Assembly: GCA_021463845.1 (NCBI GenBank)
Contig: JAJTXV010000003.1
Location: 186,001-250,000, forward strand
Direction of reading: 5' to 3'
Source of the DNA: Anaerolineales bacterium
GTDB lineage: Bacteria > Chloroflexota > Anaerolineae > Anaerolineales > UBA11579
DNA: 64,000 bases
Shown here: piece by piece, positions 42,430-51,218 of the stretch
Position numbering within the stretch: position 1 is the stretch's first letter
Layout: every line of letters starts with the position of its first letter
Notes under the pieces: model-generated
What the model saw: the letters and a program-made list of their open reading frames with translations, nothing else
The model's database searches: none
What the model was told of the DNA's origin: nothing
Position numbers and translations under genes: made by a program

Positions 42430-42906
42430 ATGCAGCCTTCACTTGCCAGCCTGGTGTGTACTGCCCTTATGCGGATCGGTACGCACATGGCCACAGGGTT
42501 TGACCAACACTTTGCAGAACAAAAGATGACTCAGGCGCAGTTCCGCATGCTGCTCTCCACCTGGCTGGAGGGCAAACACGAGGGCGTAACGCCCTCACGC
42601 CTGGCCGACCATATGCTGGTGGAACGCGCCACGGTCTCAGCCTTGAGCCGCGTGCTGGTGGAACGCGGCTGGCTCAAGCGAATTGCCGGCGAGAACCGGC
42701 GCAGCCACCGGCTGGTGCTTACTCCGGCGGGCGGGCGCCAGCTGGAGCAGTTGGCGCCGCTGGCGGTACAGCTGGCAGAGGACACGCTGGCCGATCTTTC
42801 CAAGGCACAGCTCAAGGCCCTGCTGGAAAGCCTGGATCTGATCGAAAGCCGCCTGCGTTCACACAAAGCGGGCGAACAAGAGTTGGAAAAGAGAGTGAAA
42901 TCATGA
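42430..42906 (+). CDS. MarR-family transcriptional regulator
   Basis: 158-residue winged-helix regulator. The DNA-binding core VTPSRLADHMLVERATVSALSRVLVERGWL lies at residues 53-82, followed by the wing RIAGENRRSHRLVLTPAG. The start at 42430 is set by the promoter 7 nt upstream. It overlaps the ABC ATPase gene by ATGA, so it probably represses the exporter and itself until a drug-like ligand binds. Confidence 0.87.
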   Translation: MQPSLASLVCTALMRIGTHMATGFDQHFAEQKMTQAQFRMLLSTWLEGKHEGVTPSRLADHMLVERATVSALSRVLVERGWLKRIAGENRRSHRLVLTPAGGRQLEQLAPLAVQLAEDTLADLSKAQLKALLESLDLIESRLRSHKAGEQELEKRVKS

Positions 42907-43850
42907 CAGAAATGATCCTGCAGGCCAACAATCTGCACAAGCAGTATGACAAAGTGCACGCGGTGCAAGGCATCAGCTTTGATATTCAACAAGGCGAGAT
43001 CTTCAGCCTGCTTGGCCCAAATGGCGCCGGCAAAACCACCACGATCTCGATGCTGAGCTGCCTGCTCAGCCCCACCGAGGGCGATGCGTTGATCGACGGG
43101 CACTCGGTACGCACGCAGGCCAACGCGGTCAAGCAGGTGATCGGCGTGGTACCGCAGGAGATCGCCCTGTACCCGGACCTGACGGCGCGTGAGAACCTGC
43201 GCTTCTGGGGCGGCATGTATAACCTCAGCGGGGCGCGCTTGAAAGAGCGCGTGGAGGAAACCCTGGAGATCGCTGGGCTGAGCGACCGCGCCAACGAGAA
43301 AGTGGAGACTTACTCCGGCGGCATGAAACGGCGCATCAACATCGCCGTTGGCCTGCTGCACGAGCCGAAGGTGCTGTTCATGGATGAGCCGACCGTGGGC
43401 ATTGACCCGCAGAGCCGTCGCCGTATCCTGGATACCGTGCTTGAGCTCAACCAGCGCGGCCTCACAGTGCTCTACACGACCCACTATATGGAAGAGGCCG
43501 CCGAGCTGAGCCGCCGCATCGGCATTGTCGACCACGGCAAGCTGATTGCCCTGGGCACGCAGGATGAGCTGACCAAGCTGGTGGGCGAAAGCGACACGGT
43601 GCGCATCGGCATCAGCGGTGTGAGCGACACGCAAGCGCTGCTGGCAGCGCTTGGGGCGCTCAACGGCGTGCACCACGCCGGGCTGGAAGAAGACGAGCTG
43701 GTGCTGCAGGCTACCAACGCCAATGCGCGGCTGAGCCAGATCATTGGCGCCATCAGCGCCGGCGGCGGCCAGGTCAAGAGCATCAAAGTGGCTGAGCCGA
43801 ACCTGGAAGCGGTGTTCCTGCACCTGACCGGCCGCGCCCTGCGAGACTGA
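42903..43850 (+). CDS. ABC transporter ATP-binding protein (DrrA-like)
   Basis: 315-residue ATPase of the ABC-2 export group. Walker [10 protein letters not shown] (about residue 40), Q loop [13 protein letters not shown], signature [16 protein letters not shown], Walker [13 protein letters not shown], and TTHYMEEA for the H loop. The C-terminal 80 residues form the DrrA-type extension. Works with the two permeases that follow at 2-nt spacing and 4-nt overlap. Confidence 0.92.
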   Translation: MTEMILQANNLHKQYDKVHAVQGISFDIQQGEIFSLLGPNGAGKTTTISMLSCLLSPTEGDALIDGHSVRTQANAVKQVIGVVPQEIALYPDLTARENLRFWGGMYNLSGARLKERVEETLEIAGLSDRANEKVETYSGGMKRRINIAVGLLHEPKVLFMDEPTVGIDPQSRRRILDTVLELNQRGLTVLYTTHYMEEAAELSRRIGIVDHGKLIALGTQDELTKLVGESDTVRIGISGVSDTQALLAALGALNGVHHAGLEEDELVLQATNANARLSQIIGAISAGGGQVKSIKVAEPNLEAVFLHLTGRALRD

Positions 43851-43852
43851 AA

Positions 43853-45100
43853 ATGAAGGCTTTACAGATCGCAATCAAGGACACCCTGACGCGCTTCCGT
43901 GACTGGAAGGCGCTGGCCGGCATGCTGGCCGCGCCGCTCATCATCAGCGCCCTGATCGGCCTCGCTTTCGGCGACCTGGGCGGCGACGAGGCGCCGATCG
44001 AGAACATTCCGGTAGTGCTGGTAAATCTGGACGAAGGCGAACTGGGCCAGGCCTACGAAGAAGTGCTCACCAGCCCCGATCTGAGCAACCTGATCGCACT
44101 CGAAAGCATGCAAGACCCTGAGGCGGCCAAAGCCCGCATCGAAGCCGGCGAATTGCGCGCTGTCATCGTAGTGCCGGCCGGGTTTAGCGAAACAGTCATC
44201 CCGGATGCAGAGGGCAACCGCGGCCAGGCCAGCGTGGAGCTGTACACTGACCCGGCGGCCGAGATCAGCCCGGTGATCGTGCGCAGCATTGTCGAGCGCA
44301 TCACGGCGGCGATCAACACCACCCTGCTGGCAGGCCAGGTAGCCGGCAACCAGGCCGCGGGCTATGCCCCGCTGCTGGGGCCGGCCATGGCGCAGTTGGG
44401 CGCCGCCATCCAGGCTGAGCTGCAAAGCGACAGCCTAAATCTGGAAGAGCCGCTGCTGGACCTCAACGTAGTGAGCACGGGCGAAACTGGGGAGAGCGTG
44501 GACCCGTTCGCGTTCTTCATCCCGGGCATGGCCGTGTTCTTTTTGATGTTCAGCATGTTCGAGGGTTCGCGCTCGATCCTGCAGGAGGAGCGCCACTGGA
44601 CCCTGCAGCGGCTGATGACCACGCCGACGCCTACCTGGGAGATCATCCTCGGCAAGATGGGCGGCACCTTTCTCACAGGTTTGCTGCAATTCACCATCCT
44701 GATGGTCAGCTCAACATACCTCTTCGGCGTCGACTGGGGCACGTCCATCATTGGTCTTGTCGTTCTGGTGGTGCTGACTGTCTTCGCCGCCAGCGGCCTG
44801 GGCGCCATGCTGACCGCGTTCTCGCGCAACGAGAACCAGGCCGGTGTGGTGGGCAGCGCGGTCTCGCTGGTGTTCGGCGCCCTGGGCGGCAGCTTCTTCC
44901 CCACCGATGGTCTGACCGGCATCATCAACATTGCCAGCAAGCTCACCGTCAACCGCTGGGCCATGGATGGCTTTCTGGCGCTGACCATCCAGCGTCAGGG
45001 TTTGGCCGGCATTCAAACACCGATACTGGTGCTGGCCTCGATCGGCATTGTTACCTTTGTTTTGGCCATTCTGGCCTTTCAGAAACGGTTCGTAAAATGA
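43853..45100 (+). CDS. ABC-2 type permease
   Basis: 415 residues with the ABC-2 layout: one N-terminal membrane helix (residues 22-42), a large extracytoplasmic domain (about 45-215) and five C-terminal helices. The conserved region ERHWTLQRLMTTPTPTWEIILGKMGGTFL couples to the ATPase. Forms a heterodimer with the next permease. Substrate unknown: drugs or lipids. Confidence 0.88.
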   Translation: MKALQIAIKDTLTRFRDWKALAGMLAAPLIISALIGLAFGDLGGDEAPIENIPVVLVNLDEGELGQAYEEVLTSPDLSNLIALESMQDPEAAKARIEAGELRAVIVVPAGFSETVIPDAEGNRGQASVELYTDPAAEISPVIVRSIVERITAAINTTLLAGQVAGNQAAGYAPLLGPAMAQLGAAIQAELQSDSLNLEEPLLDLNVVSTGETGESVDPFAFFIPGMAVFFLMFSMFEGSRSILQEERHWTLQRLMTTPTPTWEIILGKMGGTFLTGLLQFTILMVSSTYLFGVDWGTSIIGLVVLVVLTVFAASGLGAMLTAFSRNENQAGVVGSAVSLVFGALGGSFFPTDGLTGIINIASKLTVNRWAMDGFLALTIQRQGLAGIQTPILVLASIGIVTFVLAILAFQKRFVK

Positions 45101-46326
45101 GCCAACTCAAAAAGCTTTTGCAAATTGCGTGGCTGTATCTTTACACCACCTACAAAGACCGCAGCACCCTCCTTTGGGGGTTGGCGCTGCCATTGATCTT
45201 TACAACCGTACTGGGCGTGGGCATGCAAGGCTTTGCCTCGAGTGACGAACCGCCCACCTGGCAGCTGGCCGTGGTGAATGGCGACGCGGGTGATACGGGA
45301 GCTCAACTGATCGCGGCGCTGGATGCGCATCCCAGCCTGGCTGCCTATGCGGCCCCCGCCAGCGAAGCGGCCCAGCAACTGGCGGACGGAGACATCGCGG
45401 CGGTACTAACTCTGCCTGCTGAGCTCAGTGAAAATTTGCTGGCCGGGGAGCACACGCAGCTGCTCTTTGAGACCAACGTATCCGAGCCGCGTGCCGCCCA
45501 AGTAGTGGAACAGGCTGTGCTGGCGGCGCTGTACGAGGTCAGCGCCAGTGTCGAGATCGCCAATACCAGCCTGCGCGTGGCCGAGCGCCTGGAGTTGTTC
45601 GCACTGGATGGCGCGCCGGGCGAAGGCGAGTACCTGCAAGACGGGCTGGCCGCAGCCCGCCAAGCCCAGGAGGACCAGCCCATCAGCCTGCAAACCAGCG
45701 CGGTCAGCCGCCTGGAAGAGCAGCAAGACGTGCCGATCGGCTTCTCGCAAGCCTCACCCGGCAACATGGTGATCTTCTCGATGTTCTTCATCGTATATGG
45801 GGCCAGCAGCATTCTGCTGGAGCGCGAGCAGGGCACCCTGCGCCGCTTGCTCACCATGCCGGTGAGCAAGCTCTCCATTCTGGGCGGCAAGCTGCTGGGT
45901 GTGTTCATTGCCGGCGTGACCCAGATCAGCCTGCTGGTCATCGTGGGTCAGGTAGCCTTCAATGTGCCCTGGGGCCAGTCGCCGGCGGCTCTGGCGGCCA
46001 TGATCGTCGCCTTCGCCTTCTGCATCACCAGCATGGGCATGCTGCTGGCGGCGCTGGTGCGTACCTACGCCCAGATCGACGCCATGAGCATGATGCTGAT
46101 CCTGCCCTTGGCCGGCCTGGGCGGCGCCATGTGGCCGATCGAGATCGTGCCAGACTTCATGCAGAAGATCGCCACCTACCTACCCACCGGCTGGGCTATG
46201 CGCGGCTTTCAGGACATCATCATCCGCGGCTTTGGCCTGGCCGAGGTACTGCCTGCGGCCGGAGTGCTGGTGCTGTTTGGGGTTGTGTTCCTGGCGCTGG
46301 GCGTGTGGCGCTTCAAGTACGAGTAA
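45097..46326 (+). CDS. ABC-2 type permease (second subunit)
   Basis: 409 residues, same layout as the preceding permease, with the cytoplasmic coupling segment LEREQGTLRRLLTMPVSKLSILGGKLLGVF. The ATG overlaps the preceding stop by 4 nt. Two unequal permeases with one ATPase fit an ABC-2 exporter under MarR control. Confidence 0.88.
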   Translation: MSQLKKLLQIAWLYLYTTYKDRSTLLWGLALPLIFTTVLGVGMQGFASSDEPPTWQLAVVNGDAGDTGAQLIAALDAHPSLAAYAAPASEAAQQLADGDIAAVLTLPAELSENLLAGEHTQLLFETNVSEPRAAQVVEQAVLAALYEVSASVEIANTSLRVAERLELFALDGAPGEGEYLQDGLAAARQAQEDQPISLQTSAVSRLEEQQDVPIGFSQASPGNMVIFSMFFIVYGASSILLEREQGTLRRLLTMPVSKLSILGGKLLGVFIAGVTQISLLVIVGQVAFNVPWGQSPAALAAMIVAFAFCITSMGMLLAALVRTYAQIDAMSMMLILPLAGLGGAMWPIEIVPDFMQKIATYLPTGWAMRGFQDIIIRGFGLAEVLPAAGVLVLFGVVFLALGVWRFKYE

Positions 46327-46337
46327 GAGGAGCAAGC

Positions 46338-46792
46338 ATGTATCACTTTGTTTTGAAGCGCATTCTGCGGTCTGCTTTCGCCAAGATCAATCGAGGCGAG
46401 TACGAATCAATCGTGAACCAGTTTGCTCTCGTGTTTGAACACACCTTTTACGGGGAGCATGCTCTTGGTGGCACGCGCACAACCCCTGAAAGCAACCGAA
46501 GATGGTACCAACGCTTGGCAAAAATCTTTCCCGATCTACACTTCACCATCACTACTATCGATGTGAGCGGCTGGCCGTGGAACACAACAGCCAGTGTGGA
46601 ATGGAAAGACCGCTTCAGTGGCCCAGATGGAACAATCCACAATAACCAGGCGTGCATGTGTTCAGATTTAAATGGGGCCGAGTGACCTCACTGCATATCT
46701 ATACGGACACCTACAAGCTTGCTGCCATTCTCGATTCATTCGCACGCAATGGCCGCCCAGAAGCGGGCGAGACACAGATTGAAGACAAATAG
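46338..46792 (+). pseudogene. SnoaL-like (NTF2-fold) gene with a frameshift near 46650
   Basis: The frame from ATG 46338 (GAGGAGCAAGC before it) encodes MYHFVLKRILRSAFAKIN... and stops at 46683-46685 after IHNNQACMCSDLNGAE. From 46652 another frame continues to a stop at 46790-46792 and reads VHVFRFKWGRVTSLHIYTDT, then KLAAILDSF, which is the expected C-terminal end of SnoaL-like polyketide-cyclase/isomerase-fold proteins. Adding one G in the GG run at 46649-46650 restores an intact protein of about 151 residues (NNQGVHVFRF). This is either a recent mutation or a sequencing or assembly error. Its role, if any, would be isomerase-like or ligand binding. Confidence 0.78.
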
Positions 46793-46818
46793 AGCCAGTA
46801 TTTCTTTGGATAAAAGCA

Positions 46819-46848
46819 AAAAAAGCCTGCGTTTCCGCAGGCTTTTTT
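46819..46848. terminator. Bidirectional terminator
   Basis: Stem AAAAAAGCCTGCG (46819-46831) with its complement (46836-46848), loop TTTC, and A/T runs on both sides. It serves the exporter operon (plus) and the unknown gene at 46851 (minus). Confidence 0.9.
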
Positions 46849-46850
46849 AT

Positions 46851-47372
46851 TTATTTGTCTTCTTCCTCGGGCAGTTTAGGCGTCACCCAAAGGAACCAGT
46901 ATTGCGACTTGGGGTACATGGCCTGCTGGCCCGCATCCCACGCGAAGTCGCTTGATTCCACCAACGGCTTAAGAATGGCGTCGAGCCCCGCCAGCTGTTG
47001 GCTGCCCTTCGGCGCCTCGGGCGCCAAGAGCTGCAGCAGCACGCGGGCGCGCACTTCCGCCTTGTAGTAGCGGGCATGCTGCTTGGGCTTGTCGGCCAGC
47101 TCGGTCAGGTAGTTGGACCACTGGCGCATGCGCGCCGCAAACTCGCGCTCAGCCTTCTTCTCCCAGGCGTTGCCCCACTCTTTGCGGGCGTCAGCCAGGG
47201 CCGCCGCGTCGGCGGCGCTGAGCTTGCCGGCCGCCTTCAGGCTGGCGGCCGCCAGCAGCAGGTTGCCCAAGGTGAGCTGCGGGTCACGGTCCATAGCCCA
47301 AAAGACTTCGTCAGATTGCAAATAGGCCTTGAGTTGCTCCAGCCCATCGGTCAGGAAACGTTGGTTATCCAT
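46851..47372 (-). CDS. Unknown soluble alpha-helical protein
   Basis: 173 residues, not recognised. Predicted to be mostly helical, with an Ala/Lys-rich middle (AADAAALADARKEWGNAWEKKAEREFAARMRQW, in two helices) and a C-terminal MYPKSQYWFLWVTPKLPEEEDK. There is no signal peptide or membrane segment. The start at 47372 (MDNQRFLTDGL) is supported by a TATCAT -10 box 7 nt upstream. An in-frame upstream codon at 47402 would precede that promoter. Confidence 0.7.
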   Translation of the reverse strand: MDNQRFLTDGLEQLKAYLQSDEVFWAMDRDPQLTLGNLLLAAASLKAAGKLSAADAAALADARKEWGNAWEKKAEREFAARMRQWSNYLTELADKPKQHARYYKAEVRARVLLQLLAPEAPKGSQQLAGLDAILKPLVESSDFAWDAGQQAMYPKSQYWFLWVTPKLPEEEDK

Positions 47373-47379
47373 GGGTGCA

Positions 47380-47385
47380 ATGATA
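47380..47385 (-). promoter_or_regulatory. -10 box TATCAT of the 46851-47372 gene
   Basis: TATCAT on the minus strand, 7 nt before the ATG at 47372. No -35 box is apparent. Confidence 0.45.
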
Positions 47386-47469
47386 CTCGCTGGATAAAGC
47401 ACGATGGAGCGCTGAAATAAACAAGCCCTCGTGGAAGACGTGCCAACAGGGATTCCTCGCTCAACTAAA

Positions 47470-47498
47470 AAAACGGCGGGCCAATGGCCCGCCGTTTT
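47470..47498 (-). terminator. Terminator of the E1-E2 dehydrogenase operon
   Basis: A 13-bp stem AAAACGGCGGGCC (47470-47482) with its complement (47486-47498), loop AAT, flanked by A/T runs. It follows the E2 stop by 20 bp. Confidence 0.92.
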
Positions 47499-47517
47499 GA
47501 TTCTGCATGGTCACGCA

Positions 47518-48777
47518 CTACATGAGCAGCGCGATCGGGTTCTCAATGTAAGCGGCCAGCGCCTGCAGGTACTGGGCGCCCTCGGCGCCATCACTGATGC
47601 GGTGGTCGATCGACATGGTGACGCGCATGCGGTTGCCCACCGCGATCTGGCCATTCTTGACCACCGGCACTTCCTGCGCCGCGCCCACGGCCAAAATGGC
47701 GGCCTCGGGTGGATTGACGATGGCGGTGAAGCTGTGCACATCGTACATACCCAGGTTGCTGATCGAGAAGGTGGAGCCCTCAATGTCATCCGGGCTCACC
47801 TTGCCGTCACGCACGCGGCCGGCCATCTCACGCACTTCTTGCGAGATCTGGCGCAGGGGCTTGCGGTCCGCATCGCGGCACACGACCACCAGCAGACCGC
47901 CTTCAACGGCGACGGCCACGCCAACGTTGACCTGGCCAAGCTGCACAATCGCGTCGCCATCCAACTTGGCGTTGAGATTGGGATACTGGCGCAGTGTCAG
48001 CGCGGCGGCTTTGATGATGAAGTCATTGACGCTCAGCTTCTCGCCGCTGCCTTCAAGGGCGGCGTTTGCCTGGGCGCGTGCGTCCAGCAGGCGGTCCACA
48101 TCGTACTCATGAGTGACGTAGAAGTGCGGGATCTCCTGGCGGGACTGCACCATGCGGCGGCCGATGGCGGCGCGCAGCCGCGAGAGCGGCACGCGCTTGT
48201 CAGCCGGCGCCGGGCCAAGATCGGCCAACTGTAGGCCGGGCAGCGCCAGGCTGCCGCCGCCCGCTTTGGCGCCCTCAACATCACGCTTGGTGATGCGCCC
48301 CAGCGGGCCGGAGCCGCGTACGGACTTGAGATTAACGCCGCGCTCCTGGGCGATCTTGCGCGCCAGGGGCGAGGCGCGTACGCCGTCGGGCAAGTTGCCG
48401 CCGGCATCGGCGGGCTGCTCGGCCTTGGCCGCCGTAGCCTTGGCGGCTGGCTTTTCGGCGGCAGGCTCCTGCTTGGCCGGCTTGTCTTCGGCTTTGGCGG
48501 CTGCCGCCGGCGCGGCCGCGCCGCCCTCGTAGGTCTCACCCTCGGCGCCGATGGCGGCGATGGGGTTGCTGACCGGCACGGGCGTGCCTTCGGTGACAAG
48601 GTGCTTGAGCACCACGCCGCTGTACTGTGATTCGACTTCGACTGTAGCCTTATCGGTCTCGATCTCGGCCAGCAGCTCGCCTTTTTCTACTTTGTCGCCT
48701 TCTTTTTTAGCCCAGCGCAGCAAAGTGCCTTCGGCCATATCAAAGCCGAGTTTGGGCATGGTTACGATATCGGCCAT
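47518..48777 (-). CDS. Dihydrolipoamide acyltransferase (E2) of a 2-oxoacid dehydrogenase
   Basis: 419 residues. N-terminal lipoyl domain (residues 1-80) with the lipoylated Lys in EIETDKATVEVES, an Ala/Lys/Pro linker, a peripheral-subunit binding domain (about 130-170, RASPLARKIAQERGV...GRITKRDV), and the catalytic domain ending in DHRISDGAEGAQYL with the HxxxDG active-site His. It transfers the acyl group from lipoate to CoA. It overlaps the E1beta stop by 1 nt (TAATG). The complex is most likely pyruvate or acetoin dehydrogenase. Confidence 0.92.
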   Translation of the reverse strand: MADIVTMPKLGFDMAEGTLLRWAKKEGDKVEKGELLAEIETDKATVEVESQYSGVVLKHLVTEGTPVPVSNPIAAIGAEGETYEGGAAAPAAAAKAEDKPAKQEPAAEKPAAKATAAKAEQPADAGGNLPDGVRASPLARKIAQERGVNLKSVRGSGPLGRITKRDVEGAKAGGGSLALPGLQLADLGPAPADKRVPLSRLRAAIGRRMVQSRQEIPHFYVTHEYDVDRLLDARAQANAALEGSGEKLSVNDFIIKAAALTLRQYPNLNAKLDGDAIVQLGQVNVGVAVAVEGGLLVVVCRDADRKPLRQISQEVREMAGRVRDGKVSPDDIEGSTFSISNLGMYDVHSFTAIVNPPEAAILAVGAAQEVPVVKNGQIAVGNRMRVTMSIDHRISDGAEGAQYLQALAAYIENPIALLM

Positions 48778-49748
48778 TACAGCACCTCTTTCACCGCCGC
48801 CACCACATCATCCACCTGCGGCAGCGCAAATTGCTCCAGTGCCGCGTTGTAAGGCAGCGGCACTTCTTTCTGCGCCACACGCTTGATGGGTGCATCGGCA
48901 TAGTCAAAGGCGGCCTCGTACAGGCGGGTGGCCACTTCAGCCCCCACGCCGTAGCTGGGCCAGCCTTCTTCCACGATGACGGCACGGTTGGTCTTCTTGA
49001 ACGATTCGAGCGCCGGCCCCATGTCCAGCGGGCGCAGCGAGCGCAGATCGACAATTTCCACTTCAATGCCCTCAGCCGAGAGTTGCTCGGCGGCGGCCAT
49101 CGAGAGCTGCAAGCCCTTGCAGTAGGTCACGATGGTGACCGCGTCGCCCTCGCGCTGCACTTTGGATACGCCGATGGGCGTGGTGTAGTCGCCTTCGGGC
49201 ACTTCGCCGCGGATCTGGTACATGGCGGCATGCTCGATGAACAGCACCGGGTCATTGTCGCGGATGGCGGCTTTGAGCAGGCCCTTGGCGTCCGCCGGGG
49301 TGCCGGGCGAGACGACCTTGAGGCCTGGGAAATGAGCAAAGATCGCATCCGGTGTTTGCGAATGCGTGGCGCCTAGCTGCCGCCCGCCGCCGCCCGCGGT
49401 GCGGATGACCAGCGGCACGCTCATCTGCCCACCGAACATGGTGTGCATCTTGGGCGCTTCATTAACAATGTAGTCCATCGCCACGAAGGCGAAGTTGATC
49501 GTCATGATCTCGGAGACCGGGCGCAGGCCCACCATGCTGGCGCCAATCCCGGCGCCGACGATGGCCGATTCGGCAATGGGGGTGTCGCGCACCCGCTTCT
49601 CGCCAAAATGATCCAGGAAACCTTTGGTGACTGCATAGGTGCCGCCCCACACACCCACTTCCTGCCCCATGATGAATACCTTGGGGTCACGCTCCATCTC
49701 TTCCCATAGGGCATCGGAGATGGCCTGGCGCATAGTAATGATTGCCAT
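48777..49748 (-). CDS. 2-oxoacid (pyruvate) dehydrogenase E1 beta subunit
   Basis: 323-residue transketolase-like E1beta. MRQAISDALWEEMERDPKVFIMGQEVG, NFAFVAMDYIVNEAPKMHTMFGG, the conserved RTAGGGGRQLGATHSQ and VIVEEGWPSYGVGAEVA segments are typical. It completes the TPP site with E1alpha. AAGGAGTAAGC precedes the ATG. Lies 2 nt after E1alpha in the operon. Confidence 0.93.
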   Translation of the reverse strand: MAIITMRQAISDALWEEMERDPKVFIMGQEVGVWGGTYAVTKGFLDHFGEKRVRDTPIAESAIVGAGIGASMVGLRPVSEIMTINFAFVAMDYIVNEAPKMHTMFGGQMSVPLVIRTAGGGGRQLGATHSQTPDAIFAHFPGLKVVSPGTPADAKGLLKAAIRDNDPVLFIEHAAMYQIRGEVPEGDYTTPIGVSKVQREGDAVTIVTYCKGLQLSMAAAEQLSAEGIEVEIVDLRSLRPLDMGPALESFKKTNRAVIVEEGWPSYGVGAEVATRLYEAAFDYADAPIKRVAQKEVPLPYNAALEQFALPQVDDVVAAVKEVL

Positions 49749-49750
49749 GC

Positions 49751-50722
49751 TTACTCCTTACTCGCGTACATATAGTCGTAGAGGGTGTCAAAGCCCGGGT
49801 CGGGGCTGGCCTCTGCGAATTCAATGGCTTCGTTGACTTCCACTTCCACGGCTTCTTCGATCTTGTCCAGGTCAGCCTTGGCGGCGATCTTGTCACCCAC
49901 GATATAGCGGTGGTAAATGCCGATCGGGTCGCTCTTCTCCCACTTGGTGACTTCGTCTTTTTCGCGGTAGCGCTGCGGGTCACCCATGGAGTGCCCTTGG
50001 AAGCGATAGGTCATGACTTCGAGGAAGTACGGACCTTTGCCGCTGCGAATGTGATCCAGCGCAGCGCCCACGGCCTCGCGCACCTTCATGATGTCCATGC
50101 CGTCTTCGAGCCGGGAGTGCGGGATGCCGTAGCCCTCCGCCTTCATGTGGATCTGCTCCACGGCCGAGGCGCGGTCTACCGCGGTGCCCATGCCGTACTG
50201 GTTGTTCTCGCACAGCCACAGCACCGGCAGGTTCCATACCTTGGAGAGGTTGACGCCTTCATGGAAGAAGCCGATGTTGGTGGCGCCATCGCCAAACATG
50301 CAGATGGTTACGCCGTCACGGCCCTCGTACTGGTCACCCAGGGCCATGCCCGCCGCGATCGGCAGGTGGGCGCCCACAATGGCATGGCCGCCCCAGAAGT
50401 TCTTCTCGACATCCGCCATGTGCATGGAGCCACCGCGGCCCTTGGAGACGCCGGTTTCCTTGCCCAGCAGTTCAGCGATCACGGCCTTAGCCGAAATGCC
50501 GACATTGAGCGCCACACCGTGGTCACGGTAGGCGGTGATGATACGGTCTTGCGGCTGGCGCACCGAGACGATGCCGGTGCTCACCGCTTCCTGCCCGATA
50601 TACAGGTGCAAAAAGCCGCCAATTTTGCCAGCCTGGTACAACTCCGCCGAACGTTCTTCAACCCGGCGGATGAGTACCATCTGGCGGTACAACTCCAGGT
50701 GGTCCTTCTTCTTTAAAGCCAT
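49751..50722 (-). CDS. 2-oxoacid (pyruvate) dehydrogenase E1 alpha subunit
   Basis: 323-residue E1alpha. The TPP-binding motif GDGATNIGFFHEGVNLSKVWNLPVLWLCENN (GDG...NN) is intact, as are the phosphorylation-loop-like RFQGHSMGD and GGSMHMAD segments. The start at 50722 (MALKKKDHLELY) has AGGAGCACCCAC upstream; an in-frame codon at 50746 is less likely. It begins the E1alpha-E1beta-E2 operon. No lipoamide dehydrogenase (E3) is in the window. Acetoin dehydrogenase is an alternative reading because the E1alpha/E1beta split is shared. Confidence 0.92.
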   Translation of the reverse strand: MALKKKDHLELYRQMVLIRRVEERSAELYQAGKIGGFLHLYIGQEAVSTGIVSVRQPQDRIITAYRDHGVALNVGISAKAVIAELLGKETGVSKGRGGSMHMADVEKNFWGGHAIVGAHLPIAAGMALGDQYEGRDGVTICMFGDGATNIGFFHEGVNLSKVWNLPVLWLCENNQYGMGTAVDRASAVEQIHMKAEGYGIPHSRLEDGMDIMKVREAVGAALDHIRSGKGPYFLEVMTYRFQGHSMGDPQRYREKDEVTKWEKSDPIGIYHRYIVGDKIAAKADLDKIEEAVEVEVNEAIEFAEASPDPGFDTLYDYMYASKE

Positions 50723-50845
50723 GTGGGTGCTCCTGCTTACTAACAACCCCCGCGCAGGGCAGGCGTTGTGAAGATCATGCCAAAAATTGATTATACCTAA
50801 GCTGGCTGGATACCCTCGCTATAATCCGGAACGGAGGAGGACGGC

Positions 50846-51187
50846 ATGAAACTCAACCACATCAACCTGACTGTCACGGATGTTGAGGCCGCAGCCAGAT
50901 TCCTCGAAACATACATGGGCATGCGCTATCAGGGCGGCAACCGCGGCATGGGCTTTTTGTATGATGACGATGATTTGGTGCTGACTCTGATGAAGGGTCG
51001 GGCCGCAGAAGTGAAGTACCCGCCCAATTTTCACATCGGCTTTATTCTCGCCACCGAGGCCGAAGTGGATGAAGTCAACCGCCGGCTGAAACAGGATGGC
51101 TATGAGGTTGCGCCGCCCGAGCATTTGCACGGCTATACCTTTTATGTCGACGCGCCCGGAGGCTTCATGGTTGAAGTGCAGTGCTAG
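50846..51187 (+). CDS. VOC-family (glyoxalase-like) protein
   Basis: 113 residues with the VOC fold. MKLNHINLTVTDVEAAARFLETYMGM begins the first module, and PGGFMVEVQC ends the second with a metal-ligand-like Glu. It lies behind a TATAAT box (about 50830) and a good ribosome site (GGAGGAGGACGGC). A small single-gene unit divergent from the E1-E2 operon. Substrate unknown: resistance or lyase activities occur in the family. Confidence 0.85.
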   Translation: MKLNHINLTVTDVEAAARFLETYMGMRYQGGNRGMGFLYDDDDLVLTLMKGRAAEVKYPPNFHIGFILATEAEVDEVNRRLKQDGYEVAPPEHLHGYTFYVDAPGGFMVEVQC

Positions 51188-51206
51188 CGAGCACATCTGA
51201 GAGGCT

Positions 51207-51212
51207 TATAAT
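51207..51212 (+). promoter_or_regulatory. -10 box TATAAT of the thioesterase gene
   Basis: Consensus TATAAT followed by 6 nt and the ATG at 51219; leaderless geometry. Confidence 0.55.
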
Positions 51213-51218
51213 CCCGCA

